A stretch of DNA of 64,000 nucleotides from the NCBI RefSeq assembly GCF_021730395.1, contig NC_069373.1, positions 48,884,501 through 48,948,500 on the forward strand, in the 5' to 3' direction. The position numbers were made by a program, and so were the translations under genes. Origin of the DNA: Mercenaria mercenaria (Eukaryota; Mollusca; Bivalvia; Venerida; Veneridae). Under the pieces are notes generated by a model. The model did not search any database, was not told the DNA's origin, and worked only from the letters and a program-made list of their open reading frames with translations. Of this stretch, positions 44,101-57,600 are shown in pieces (within the stretch, counting starts at the first letter, position 1; every line of letters starts with the position of its first letter).

Positions 44101-45061
44101 CACAATAGATTCAGCTTTGCACGAAACAGATTTTGTGGCACGTCAAAATATTTCTAACTACAAAATGACTATGGAGATCTTTCCTAATACGGGACAAACA
44201 TTCCTAAAAATAATTTCTAAATTCTTCATTTGAAACCCTGTATATAACTCAGTAAGTTTTAGACACTTACAGAGAACAATGCACTATATTCTGGTAAGAT
44301 ACAAAGGACCATTTTTACGATATTTGACCTCCATTTCACTGCTTGTATAAATAATGCTTAAGACGCAAACGAAGCTAACCATGTAATTAGTGCAAAGTAT
44401 TAACTTTCGGGACAAAATGGCTTTCTGATGTTATACTTATAAAGGTAGCAAATTATCTATAAATTTTAAAAGCTAAATGATTGGAAAGAAAGTTAAAACT
44501 TGCATTAAAAACCAATACAATTGGTATGTGAATTATCCAAATGTAGGCGTGAGAACGAAACGTTGAGGCGATGATTTACTATGGATAAAACTTATATACA
44601 TGTTGTTGTTGAAATACCTTCCACATTAGAATGCTCTAAGTAATTTATCAATGACTAGATGAATCTACGCAGTACACTAAAATCATTTCAAAATATACTT
44701 TTCTATTATATACTCAACCGTTGAATATACGTTTGTGAAACAGAATAACAGAGGAACTGAGTCATATCAAAACATTTATTTCAAATATAAAACTATTCTA
44801 AGTATAGGTGGCTGTAAGCCACAAGCAAATTAACAACAGGCTGTTAACATCTACAACTTCGTAATTTCTTCACATTTGCGGCCTTGTTAATTTTACACAG
44901 AATCAATAGACGTAAATCTTGCTTATTTTACCATTATGCTAACATTTTCATTAGCATTCTCAAGCTGAGATATAAAAATCGGAAGTTTTTGTTCGATTAC
45001 ACACTCTCCAAAATTAGAATTCAGCTTTCTCCGGTAGTTAGGAAAGACATTCTCAAGTATG

Positions 45062-45685
45062 AGCTCCGTCCGAGGAATGTCGAAACAGCATTTAGAAACG
45101 CATGGAAATTGGAGATACCCATAACGGATGCACTACCGTAAATAACAGATATCGAGACTAACTTGCTAATGTAAGATATAAAAGCACTTTTCTTATTCAT
45201 GAATTTTCAGTTTTCACTGAATGAGACTTTAAACTACAAAAAGTTACTGAATTAAATTGAACTGAGTTTGGTTTTACGGCGGAACAACTCATTACAGGTC
45301 GAAATAAATATGAGGTATAGAATAAAAACTTTTATACCTGCCTGAATCAAAGCGATACAGCAAAACCAAGATCTTAGAACCTATTTGTCGCCTCTTACGA
45401 TAATACAAGGGTATTTTTCATACACAAGTTGTCCAAGAAACACATTGGCCACTAACCGTCACTGAATGTTTAAGGCAAATTTTCACATTTTTTTGAAAGG
45501 CTGTTATTAGACATTATTTGGAGAAGATCTTTCGAAACATTTGCTGCTGTGTGTCTCGGAAAGATGCCATAAAAGAGAATCACCGGAAAATACTTACAAT
45601 TTGTCAATGTCAAAAATAGTTGGACCAGTACTACTCAGTTTGTATTGTTTTGGCAAAGTAAAAATAAAACACTTGCTACAAAACT
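45062..45685 (-). other. 3' flank of gene C, duplicated with gene B
   Basis: Aligns with 17940-18659 downstream of gene B: shared blocks are cataacggat, cactaccgtaaataa, gaattttcagttttcactga and agatctttcgaaacatttgc. The tandem duplication therefore carried at least about 0.6 kb of 3' flank. Confidence 0.75.
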
Positions 45686-48600
45686 TTACTGATTGTTCTC
45701 GTCTGCTTCTGTAGAATCTGCTTTATTCAATTCACTGTCGTCTTTATCTATACCATTAAGAACAGCTTGAACATCGTCAAGTGAAATGTTCTTTTCTTTA
45801 TGTAAATGTGTTCTCCATGCACTGCTGTCAATCGTGTCTTCAGTTTGAATGGAACCATTTTGTTCTGTATTACTGCGATAGAATTTCATCCTTTGAGAAG
45901 ATTGTAAATCTGCGTCTGGTGTATCGCAGGATCCTGTTGTGTTCATATCAACTAAGAATCGCAGCTGATCCCTGTAATTGAAAACTCTATATTATCATAT
46001 AAAGAATATGAAAACAGAGACAAACCTGAAAAATCAGAAAGATTAACCAAAATGTCTATGAAATACTGCATGCTATAATGTATAATTCCTTTTTAAATCA
46101 ATTTTAGGGGCAATTGTAACTTATTGGTTTCTTTTCATTTTAGCTTTACAATCATAGTTTTATCATATTTACAATGAATAAATGATTTTTATGAAACTTC
46201 AAAATATTCGGGAAAGAAATCAGCTGAAAACAAAGTATAATATAACAGAATACACGGTCTGCCGTTCAATAGTCAAAACAATTGCACGAGGTTCGAACGA
46301 CCGAGGGCAAACAGTTTTGCCTATTGACCGGCAAGTCATTCCGTGAGTGTTTCATCATGTCGAATCAGAAATAAATTTTTGACTTTAGCCCAGCAAAATT
46401 TACTGTTAGTCCGATTAATAGCACAAACTACCAGCGATTATAAGGAATCGTCTGATAATTACACATATTTTATAGAAGAGTGGGGACTAGTTTAATCTTA
46501 ACAAAAACGTTACAAGCATTTATCTTACTGTATATTCCGCAAAGTATTTTCTTGACGAACCAGCCTATGTTGTATGGTAAGGAGGTTCATTTTGTGGTTA
46601 TCTAAGGTGTCCCAGATGTCTTTAACATACTTGTTCATTTCATTCAGGGGTGGAGAATCCCATTTTGTTAGAACGTCTTTAAGATCCTCTATGTCTTCAT
46701 ACTCTGCATAGCGGGATGTTCTAAAATCCTTGAATATATGAAAATATGATTTACAGCCGATGATACACTAAAATTGACTTAATTTTGAAAAACCTTTTCT
46801 TGGTAATTTCATAAGTTTATGCTAGTTAAGCCGGATCGTAACAATTAAAACTATTATCAGTTTTTTTTCTATTCTATTTCCCTTGACAAAGTCATATTCA
46901 TCACTTAATGATAGGCTTGTCAGTCAATTGTCAAACTATTGCCCGAGGTCGGAAATACACTGTATAACACAAATACTCATTTATTAGCTAAACAATATTT
47001 TGAAGTAATCCGCAAAACTCACTACTCACTTTCCCAAAAAAGAAACTGTTTAACTCCACTTTGGCAACAATCCATGCTCTATTGGCCTCCAACCCTCTCT
47101 GTGCATCTTGTTGCACCTTCTGATATGTATCAGTCAATTGTGCAATGAGGATGTTCAGTAGGATGACAATACACGTAAATAGAAAACACACCATAAATAT
47201 AACACTTACTGTACTGAAAATATAAACAAATTAAAATAAACATGAGCAGAGACACTTCGAAGAAAGACTTGCTGTCTAAAAAAAAATATCAAAATTGGCT
47301 GTTGTGGTATCATTATTGAAATATATTCTGTTTTTAGTACCATTTGAATTATTATTATATTCAGAACCTGATAATAGAAGTATGTGGATATTCTCTCAGG
47401 GCAAGGTATACTCACAATATGCGCTGAAACTTTTCGTTATGTTATTTGAAACAAATTTTACATAATTATAAAATGTAGTAGACGTAGAAACACAAAAGGC
47501 ACTGCAAGTACAGACAAGAAAACAAATACACTGTATGTAAGAGGAAACGGGCAAAAATTGTAGACACAATAATGGAGAGCAAGTTTAAAGGAACTTTTGC
47601 TAAAAGTGCTGTAATTTAATACAAAATATATGCTGAAGGTCCATAAATTTGAAACAGACTATATCCAGAATAAGCCTACCCATATCCGTCCTCTCCGGTA
47701 TAATCAACCACAGGTTGAGCTTCTGTCAACGACCGAACGCCAACAAACAATATTTTCCAGAAGGTGCTGAAAATTATTTAATGTGTCAATGATGATACAC
47801 AAGATATCTCGTACTCGTTAAAATTATAGTTTTGAATTACTTTGATGGCAGCACTAACGTAAATGCAACTTCAATTTTTGAAATTCCTGATATAGGATAT
47901 GAATAATGAGTAACCATGGACTAGTGAAACATCGGAGAAACATGGATTAAAATGAGTATTCATATATAACATCAGAGAAAGGTGATCTATAGAAAACTGA
48001 TATTACATTACATCGGAAAAACGTGGTATATATCGAGTAATTACGTGTAACATCGGACAAACATGGTCTATAACGAGTAATCACGTGTAACATCGGAAAA
48101 AGGATTTATAACGAGTAATCTATGTAAAATCGGAGAAAGGATCTGTAGGGTAATGATATTTCATAACATCTATAAAGATTAATCATAATTTGTAAAATCT
48201 GCATAGAAAGTATAAACTTAGAAGAGTAACCATATAAAATAACGTTGAAAAAAAACCCATAAAATTATGGTCTATAACGAGGATTCATGTGTAATATCGG
48301 AGAAAACATCAGAGAAAACATAGTTTTTAATAAGGAATCATGTGTAAAATCGTAGAAAACATGGTCTATGTCGAGGAATCAAATATAACATCGAAGAAAA
48401 CATGGTCTACAACGAGGAATCATATGTAACATTGGAGAAAATTTGGTCTATAACGAAGAATCATATGTAACATTGGTGAAGACATTCTTTTTAATGAGGA
48501 ATCATATGTAGCTTTGGAGAAAACTTGGTCTATAAGGAATTATATGTAGCACCGGAAACAATCATGGTCTACAACGAGAAATAATATATAACATTGGAAA

Positions 48601-51600
48601 AACAGAGTCTACATCAGATCAGACATTACTTGTTACAAATAATGGACGATTTTAAGACACGTACTATAGATATGTAACAATTATTATTTCAAAATTTTAA
48701 ACGTTGAAATCTACTTCATTATGTGGCCTATATTTGTCTAATACACTTGCAAATCGAAATTTGCTTTATTCCGATCCAGTAGTTCTTTTTAAAGTATTAC
48801 CTTGTTTCATTATGTGTATCTAGATCTCTGTCGCCCCTCAAAGACAGGAAGAATGATCCACTGAAGGCGAGAAGGATGACAAGAAACACGACACCAAACT
48901 GGATAAAATCATGGGCAATAATTCTGGCCAATATTTGAGTATACGCACCTGTTTGTCTGAAAAATGCAACCTAATTTAGATACTGCAGCTGTTTTGTTCT
49001 TTTTTGTTGTTGTTGTTTTTTCTTTTTTGTTGTTTCAATCTGATTGAAGACTTAACAACGAAACATGAAAATGCTTCACTTAAAAATTATCCAGATCAAC
49101 TTCTAAAGTCACCATTTTTTATTCATGAGTCTACATATGTCCAGAAAGAAAGATACAGAAAAATATTTATATTATATATTCGGAAATAAAAAAGCATTTC
49201 ACACCTTGTAATAGATTTTAAAAGAGACACGATCTTATCAAACGCGTTTATAGTTACCTAAATACTGCAGCAAATTTGAAAATCCTTATTGTCCAAAATA
49301 AATATCCAAATGCAAACACGTGCCACTGTGCACTGTTATGGGTAAATCTCAAAGGAACAATACAACTCAGCAAAATGGCAGACGACATATCAAACCAGTT
49401 AAATGGATCGTGGAAATACTCTAGCTTGTGTCTGAAATATGTAAATAAAAAGGAGTTAAAACGTAATGTAAACATATTCTAGCTTGTGCCAATATAACAA
49501 GAAAATTCATGATAGTCAATGGGCCTCCGTGGCCTAGTAGTTAACCTCATTGACTTCGGATGACTTGCCCCTCACCGCTGTAGGTTCTTGAGCTGTATAA
49601 TTTGTTTCACGTGAAGAGGCAAACACCCTGGCATAGGATAGGTCGGTGGTTCTACAGAGGTGTCGGTTTGTGCCTAGGATCTTCCTCAATCATGAAAAGC
49701 TATAACGTTGCCGTAAAAAGTGTGTCGATGTAATATTAAACCAAAGAAACATTAAAAAAGGAAAACCTCAGCTTGTATATGAGAAAGATAATATTCCATC
49801 CAGTAAATAGAAACGCAATCTTGAGGATATTCTAGCTGGTCCCCGTATCATGAAATAGTTCACTTTGAGTATGGGAAAGATAGCATTTCATCCAGTAAGA
49901 AGATATACAATCATGATTAATTTCCATCCGGTAATTACAAAGGTGTACTTTAGAAATAAACGCTTAAAATACCTTAGTTTGACCTCATGAAAAGAAATAT
50001 GTTGTTACCCTTGCGCATGGTTCACGTCTTAGGGAAATATCACTTTATGCATCTAAGGAAGAAGAAGAACTGGTCCGAAATATTTATTCTGTCTTGTAAA
50101 GAATCTAAATCTAAATATATAACAGCTAAGTCACGTTATCAAATCAATTATAAAAGTTTATCGCATCTCTTTGTGCCTATAGAAAACAACCCAAAATAGT
50201 TCAATGCATCGAAAAAGTATTCCTGCGTAACGCCCCGAAGGGAGGTAACATTTGCAAGTCATCAAATTGCGTTAATAAACTTACTATACACGAATAAGAT
50301 GTTTCACGGAATAATTCTGGCATTGCCTACATAAGTTAACACATTAAAAGTGTCAAGGAAGCGATCAGGGTAGTCTTTTCTGGAAATACTTCCGAAAATG
50401 TCTATAAAAAAGAGGATAGTGCTAGGACTGGTCATCCTGGTGTCAATATAATGTGACTTGGTGGGATATCATGTCACGTGCCTATGGCGTGATATTCCGG
50501 TAAAGCAGCACTATAAAGTTGGGCAATGTGCTCACTGCTACAAGTACACATCGTCGTTTATATGACTGAAAAATTGTTGAAAAAGACATTAAACCTGAAC
50601 ACACACACAATATAATTTCGAGGGTAAAAAAGTGTGTGGTTTTGACCAAAATGGCGATATCGCGGGGATAGGAATCAGTCGTTTCAACTTCAGAAGATGA
50701 AACGAATGTCTTTGAACGTTTTTCCTTGTCGATTTGGGATTACATCTAGTTGACGCTACCAAGGAATCATAGAAAAGTTTTCCCAGCGAAAATGAATTAT
50801 TTCAAAGTTAAACTCACCGTCTAAGTTGATTAATTTCTGTACAAACAGTTAGTGCCACAATTACAAGGGATAAAACCTCAAATACAGCCCTGGATATCTG
50901 CAGAGGACCATTATACACAACTGGATCAGATGACATCACTGCCACGATAGCAGAGTAGGTGATGCAAAATGACCCAAGAATATACAGGAAGGAATTAAAC
51001 CTGAAATAAAAGCATGTACAGATATTCATATAGTAAATATGAGAGATCTGACAATACAACAACATGTTTTGGAAATCTGCCCGCGAATATCGTGTTAGAA
51101 ATCGACTCATATATTTTTCAAAGTTTGTCTTAAAGTGGGTTAGATTCATACCCATAAAATGCGTTGTGGGGACAAAAGCTCACGTTTCACTACTATATTG
51201 CATATACTACTATATCCTTTCCCAGACAATCTGGCCAAACATATTTTGGGGATAATGGTGTAATGATAAACGAATGGCTAAAAAGTAAGATATATAGAAT
51301 TGTATATATTTAATAGATATTTCATCTTTGGAATAATTCATATTATTGCTTGGTCATATATCTTATTTCTTCTGAACACCAATAAAATGTTTTGAAGTAA
51401 TATTCATTTAATTTCTGCTGTGTTATGCAAAAGTGAATAAACATTTCTTTAACTTACTGAAACCTCCTTTTAGCATACAGCTTCCACTTTCTTCTTATAA
51501 GCAACCTTACTGCGTCATGGTAAACAATGTTCTGCAATGAAAGATAGTGCATTTACATTATTCTTATCGTCTTTCTAATTACGTGCATACTGTTCTGACC

Positions 51601-54600
51601 ATTGTATCATGAAATAGATAACTGTAATAGATAAGCATATTGCGTTCAGACAAAAACTCTTTACTAAAAGTATTTCGCATTTTCACATAAAGTCAATACT
51701 CTTTCAGCTTATAATTATAACATTGTTTTTTAATGTGAGGCATGATATGTAAATTTATTCAGGTATCATACTTTTATATTTGTATCGTAGGCCCTATGTT
51801 GCTATAACCATAACAGCTAAACAAAAATGATATTCGGCTTCTACAACGTTAACAGATGTTGCATTCATATAGGGATAACGAACTGGTTGGTGCCGAGCCC
51901 AGTAGGGCGAGGGTACCAACGTATCCCAATGGATTCTGAAGATGTTATAACACGAAATGAATATGCGCTAACGTTATTCTAGCATAAAACGCGTAAAACT
52001 AATATATTGTCCATCTACATCATGAAATTTCCACGAAATGCGCGGGAATGTTAGCGTTGTTTTATGACGTTGACGTCATTTCCTTTTGACTTATCCTTTT
52101 TGGGGTCATAATACGTTTACGCTTTGCCACAGAACGCGCATATATAAAAAATGTGTTTTAGCAACACGTAAGCACGAGAATCTCTCTGTAAGCATACGTT
52201 TACTCTCCTGTTAAAACACCCCTGAAAAGAAACAAGAACAGCAGTTTTATGCCAAAATGTTCGTTCAACTGAAGTGTTTGAGAAATCAACAAAACTGTGT
52301 CTAAATTAAAAAAAACTTAATAATCAACGAAATGCAAAACACTGTACTTTTAAGAAAAATATTTATATTAAAGAACCATGTACAATACGAAGAGGTTATA
52401 CGCCTGTGGAATAGTATCACGAGGGTATAATCCGATTCATCTTGTGAGATATATTAAAACATAGTTCCGCTATATACTTTTATAGATTCTTATATGTCTT
52501 TTCTGTAAACAAGTAGATGAAAATGTGAGGTATGGCGCCAAATATGGGAGGTCGACGTGACGTCAACGCGTAACCATGTTTAAACAGTGTTAAAATACGA
52601 GAAGTATCACGTCCGCGGCATAACATTGAAATGCGTAGACGTCCAGTGAGATATTCTACGCACTTAATAATCGATACAGTATAATTATTTTCATTGTGTT
52701 ATATCATCTCTACTCTAGAACATATTTATATAAAAATGTAGAATGTCGGTATTTAAGAAATTATTTATAGCAAAACCGTGTTTGAACACTATTTATACAC
52801 TAAAGCGGTTTTACGTCCAGCGCAATAAATTCACAAAAAGATCAAAGTATATTATTAATAACACATTTTTAAGTGAGATATTTATGAAGTAAATGCAAAG
52901 ATGTTAATTTTTCACAGTGAAGTTTTGTTTTTGATTTGCATGCAAACTGGTTTTTTTGGGGGGTTTTTTGTTGTTTTGTTTTTGTTGTTGTTTATTTTTT
53001 TATTTCTCTTTTTTTGTTGCTTTTATTGTATTTGCTTTGTAAAATTACATTTTATATGCAGGTGACATGACATTACATTTTAATAGAGAAAATGTAAAAT
53101 CAGGTATTCTCTGCTTTATCTTAGCTGTTAGCGAATGGCATTCAGATGAACAATAGTTTCCATAATACAGAAAATAAATCTACCAAAACCCGCCCCTATC
53201 AAACATCTCAAGGGTTTGATCTTATCTTTAATTACATTTCCGAACAACATAATTACATTGATACAATTTAGTGATTTTCATCGTAAGTATTTTGAGTGTT
53301 GGTGACACTGTGTCTTTGGTAAATCCTGAGGGCGTCCTAGATAATTAAGTGTTTATAAATTTGAAATATAAATATGACATGTTATAATGGCATTTTATAA
53401 AGACATCTTATGATTGATCTTATCATAGCAAAACAAGTATAATATGGTCTGCATACCTTATTTCCCTTTTTCGCAATTACTTGTAGCGGTGATCTTGACT
53501 TTTCAATGAAGTTGCTATCTGTTGGTGTCCGTCCGTCTTCGTCACATTCCAGCAGATCGTAATATACTCTCAATCTATCGGTGGAACCTCTTGTCTCTAT
53601 CAAGCAGTCAAGTATTGATAGAATCGTTTTCTACGAAGGGATAGACAAATTGACCTCAAGGCAAAACAAACAGCATACTGAAAACGTTTTGTATGAGAAA
53701 ACAGCCTGTTTAACGTTTGAATAACCATTTAAATTCTGAAAGCAAACTTAGATACTGACTTAGATGATGTAGATATGAAGTGTAACAAACCAGCTATGCA
53801 AACAAATATCCGCGTACAAAATTTTTATCATCAAACATGACGTCGAAACGGCAACAATATAGCACCTGTCCCATTGTACCTTTACGGACTGGACTGAAAT
53901 AGGCTCAATAGATGTCTTTAAGGAAGGGGCCTTGGTTAAGCTTGCAACCACTGTTACTTTAAGACGATCACTTCTGTTAATTAATTCCAAGACTGCTTAA
54001 ACCAGGTTGAAGTTATAGTCTATACTGGTTAGACATTTGACTTGACTCCTGTGTTAAGAGCCTGAGGCTCGAGATTGACGACGAATTTCGCAAATGTATA
54101 TTTCATTCATTCACAGGGGCTAAGGTTATATAAAAGGCAAGTGAACATTATACAAATGAAATAATTGTAGTTTCGATATAAACAACAGGATATCGTTTTA
54201 CGACTTTCAACACATTACATGATTAAGACGATTTGTACAGCCTCTGTTTCAGTTTACGCCGGCTTAAATACTTCTGTTTGTACCTCTTCGGCTAATTTCT
54301 TCCAGAATTGCTCCATACATGTGAAAGTTAAAGCCCTAAAAATATCAAGAATATACCTTAGCTGGACCTGGGGGATATGGGTCTAAGTCGCATCTCATAA
54401 CAGCAAACGTTCGTTCGAATTAATTTGAACAGTACTCTGTTCATGTCAAACTGATGTTCGGAAAGGAGCATACTTGATCTTTTTATCACAAAGTGTGGCC
54501 AAGACTTTTGTGACAGCGACCTTAACAACTACCCAAAAGGAGAGGTAATGTCTAAAGAGAAATACCTGCATACTGGCCTCAATACGAAGTAAGTCATGAT

Positions 54601-57600
54601 TTGAAAATTCTGCAACTTTTCTTCCGCACGAGATAAATAAGCCACGCACACTTAAATAAAAAAATATACAGGTTTATATTTTGATAAGTACCATACGTGA
54701 TAAGTTTCAATGTAGAAATACATGATAAAATGAAATATATTATTTTAATGTAACAGCTTCATTACCGTCTGATTAAATTGTGCAACAGCTGACAAGGTTC
54801 ACAAGCTTTTCAAGTATTTATTTATTTAAAACTGAGACGGGTTCAATTTCAAATTATTTTAACCATGCTTGCGTTGCTATTTCAGCTGTTTTGGAATTAG
54901 AAGATTTTCCTACGTAATAATATAAGTAGGTATTAACTTGCATTCCTTACATTCTATTTCTTTAAAATCATACCATCGACCATAGCGCAATAAATAGATT
55001 AGGATGACTGTACTTGATAATAGCATATCGAAGGTGGAATTACAAGTTATCTATTCTGAATTTGCGCTCGCCACCTACCAACTAATCACCTTACTGTCTT
55101 ACTATTATACCATCGCCACATTATTACCTTACTATCGCCATCATGCTATCCTATAACTCCACTACCGCCATCATATTGTCTCACAACAAAAAAAGAAGTG
55201 TCACCTCTAAACATTTTAGCTCGTCTGATTTTTTTTAAAAAAATTCTACGAGGTATTGTCGTCAGTTGACCGTCGGCGTCGGCGTTGGTTAAAATGTTTG
55301 TTTATGTCCACCTTTCCTCAAACACTGTAAAAGCTACGGTTTTGAAACTTTGCACACTTGTTTACCACCAATAGGGGACATTGTAGGCCAAGAACCATTA
55401 ACACTGATATGCATTTTGTTATGGCCCTGTTTTTACATAGAATATCTGAACTATAACTCTTCGTTTTACATATTGCCCAGCACATGCAGACGAGCCATGG
55501 CACCCGTTGGTGGTGCTCTTGTTTCTAGCTCTTATGATATACATTTAAACACTGATTTGATTTTACTTACAATGCATTTGGCATATAGGCAAGCAGAAGT
55601 GCACACATGTCGTCATTTTTGTTGTCCATGGCAATTTTCAATGGAAGAGTGCCGTGTTTGTCACGTGCATGGGGAACAGCATCATTGTCAAGTAATTTGG
55701 CAGCAACACCTGTGCAAAATTATAAGTAAGAATCTTTCACCGGAGAATATCTGGCTCGGATATAACTGGTAAGACGAAAACGAGGCTCTGTCGAGTTATT
55801 GTAAAACAGTCACCTTCAAGCCGGATATTTCCATCCGCACCGTCAACTATTGACATTTTCATTCCAGCACTATTTTATTGCAGTAGCGTATGTATTTACG
55901 CATTCGTTCATAAATTACAGCGCGTCATGTTACCGGCTAAAACATGGGGAAAAAAGTTATCTTTCGATTTTAATAACATGTACTTGAAAGACAAAACTTA
56001 ATTACGCTGTTATTCGGAAAATGTTCCTGAATGAATGTGTCTGTAAGTGAAAACTGTCTTTGCTGACAGGGGTCTATAAACACTGGTACATTAAATCTAT
56101 GGGCAAATAATATGTCCTTTATAAGCAGGTTTAAAAGTAGTGGCCTTTATACGGGGGTTGTCTTTAGAACCGGTTTGTCTGCATTATAAGCAGAATGATA
56201 TAGTAATAACTCCAAAAGCATAGTGAAATTGTTGACGGTTGTAGTAGTCGGATGTGTTTTGACTATATTGTTCTGCACCTTTTAAAGCTCCAAACTGTAG
56301 TCAATATTGTTTGCGAAAAGAAAGCTGCGGTTTTGACTTCTGAAAATATGTCTTGTTTCGATGAAATTTATTGAATTAATTAGTAAAGTATACCTTTTAG
56401 ATTCCTAATGACAGCATAGTGTAAAGGTGTCTTCAATTCGGAATCAGCAGCAGATGTGCTGGCACCTCGGTTTATCAGATTGTTTACGAGCACAGAGATC
56501 TGAATACAAAAAGTACGGGAACCACGATGATTAACCACAAACAAAAAGTATTGGAAATGTAAAAAGATATAAAAAAAAATGTGAAGTAACACATACGAGA
56601 AGTAATATAAGACAAAACACTTAAAGACCTGCTCCAGTCCTACCTTTTAACCTTAAATTGTCACTGAAAAGGCATGAAAATCCTGATTATGAAAGTGACG
56701 CCTGTCAAAATAGAGTCTATTTTATATAAAATTTTATGTAAAATACCTGTGGTTTTCCGTGCTAAAGTGTGGCGCGTGGACGTTAACTTTTACCTATTGT
56801 AATCATGGGTTGCGTACATACAATAGAATTTGAATAGCCGCGGAGCAGGGCTTTAAACTGAATAAAGGAATTAATTGTTTTTTTAAAAGAAGTAATCTGC
56901 AAGCTTGCTGACATTAAACATAAGTGTTTAAGAGACAATTAAAATACAGAATCTTTGAACTACGCCGAGCTTTAACCTTTAGCCTGCTGGCGGCAATAGA
57001 TTCTGTCTTTGTGACCAATGCAGACCAAGATCAGCCTGCACGTCATGGACTGCACTGTTAACTTTTCAGTAAGTAAATTTTCAGTGAACACTCCTTTGAA
57101 TAATAAGTTGTACTGTCCAAACTGAATTGTAGACTTATCCATTTTAGAAAATTAGCAGAGGGTAAAAGTTAACAAAACTAAAATAGAAATACTAAACTGA
57201 AGATTAAGATGATATGACTTTATCAAATTGATTGAACATTTAAATTTCAAAACACGAAAATCTAACACTAACTAGAATATGTCCATCATTTACACTTTAG
57301 GGAATATTTTTCTATATGCAGTATCGTTCAAATGCCTCCGACAGATAGGAACTTACTTTTGAATCTATTTTCATAGTAGAAATCACAAACAGTAAAGCAT
57401 TGTCCACACTTCCCTTTCTTCTAACTAGTACATCCGTAAACACTTCGGTTTCCGCTTCCTGTCGACCAATCAGAAGCGTGCTTGTTTTATGTGCTACCTA
57501 AAACAGATGAAAAAAATATAAAACGTAAAAGTGACCAATCAATTTTGATGTCATACACGTCCGCCATTAAATCCTTGTATTAAGTTTATTATTAGTTTAA

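Larger units (their letters stand above)
39231..45061. other. Intergenic region between genes B and C
   Basis: No gene is recognised. Small items: a 21-bp unit repeated three times at 39628-39688 (tttcgtcaatctgggggatg); two diverged copies of a block (gtggagttttcaaatttac and relatives) near 39315 and 40655; and a hairpin at 41115-41160. The rest is AT-rich unique-looking sequence. Confidence 0.45.
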
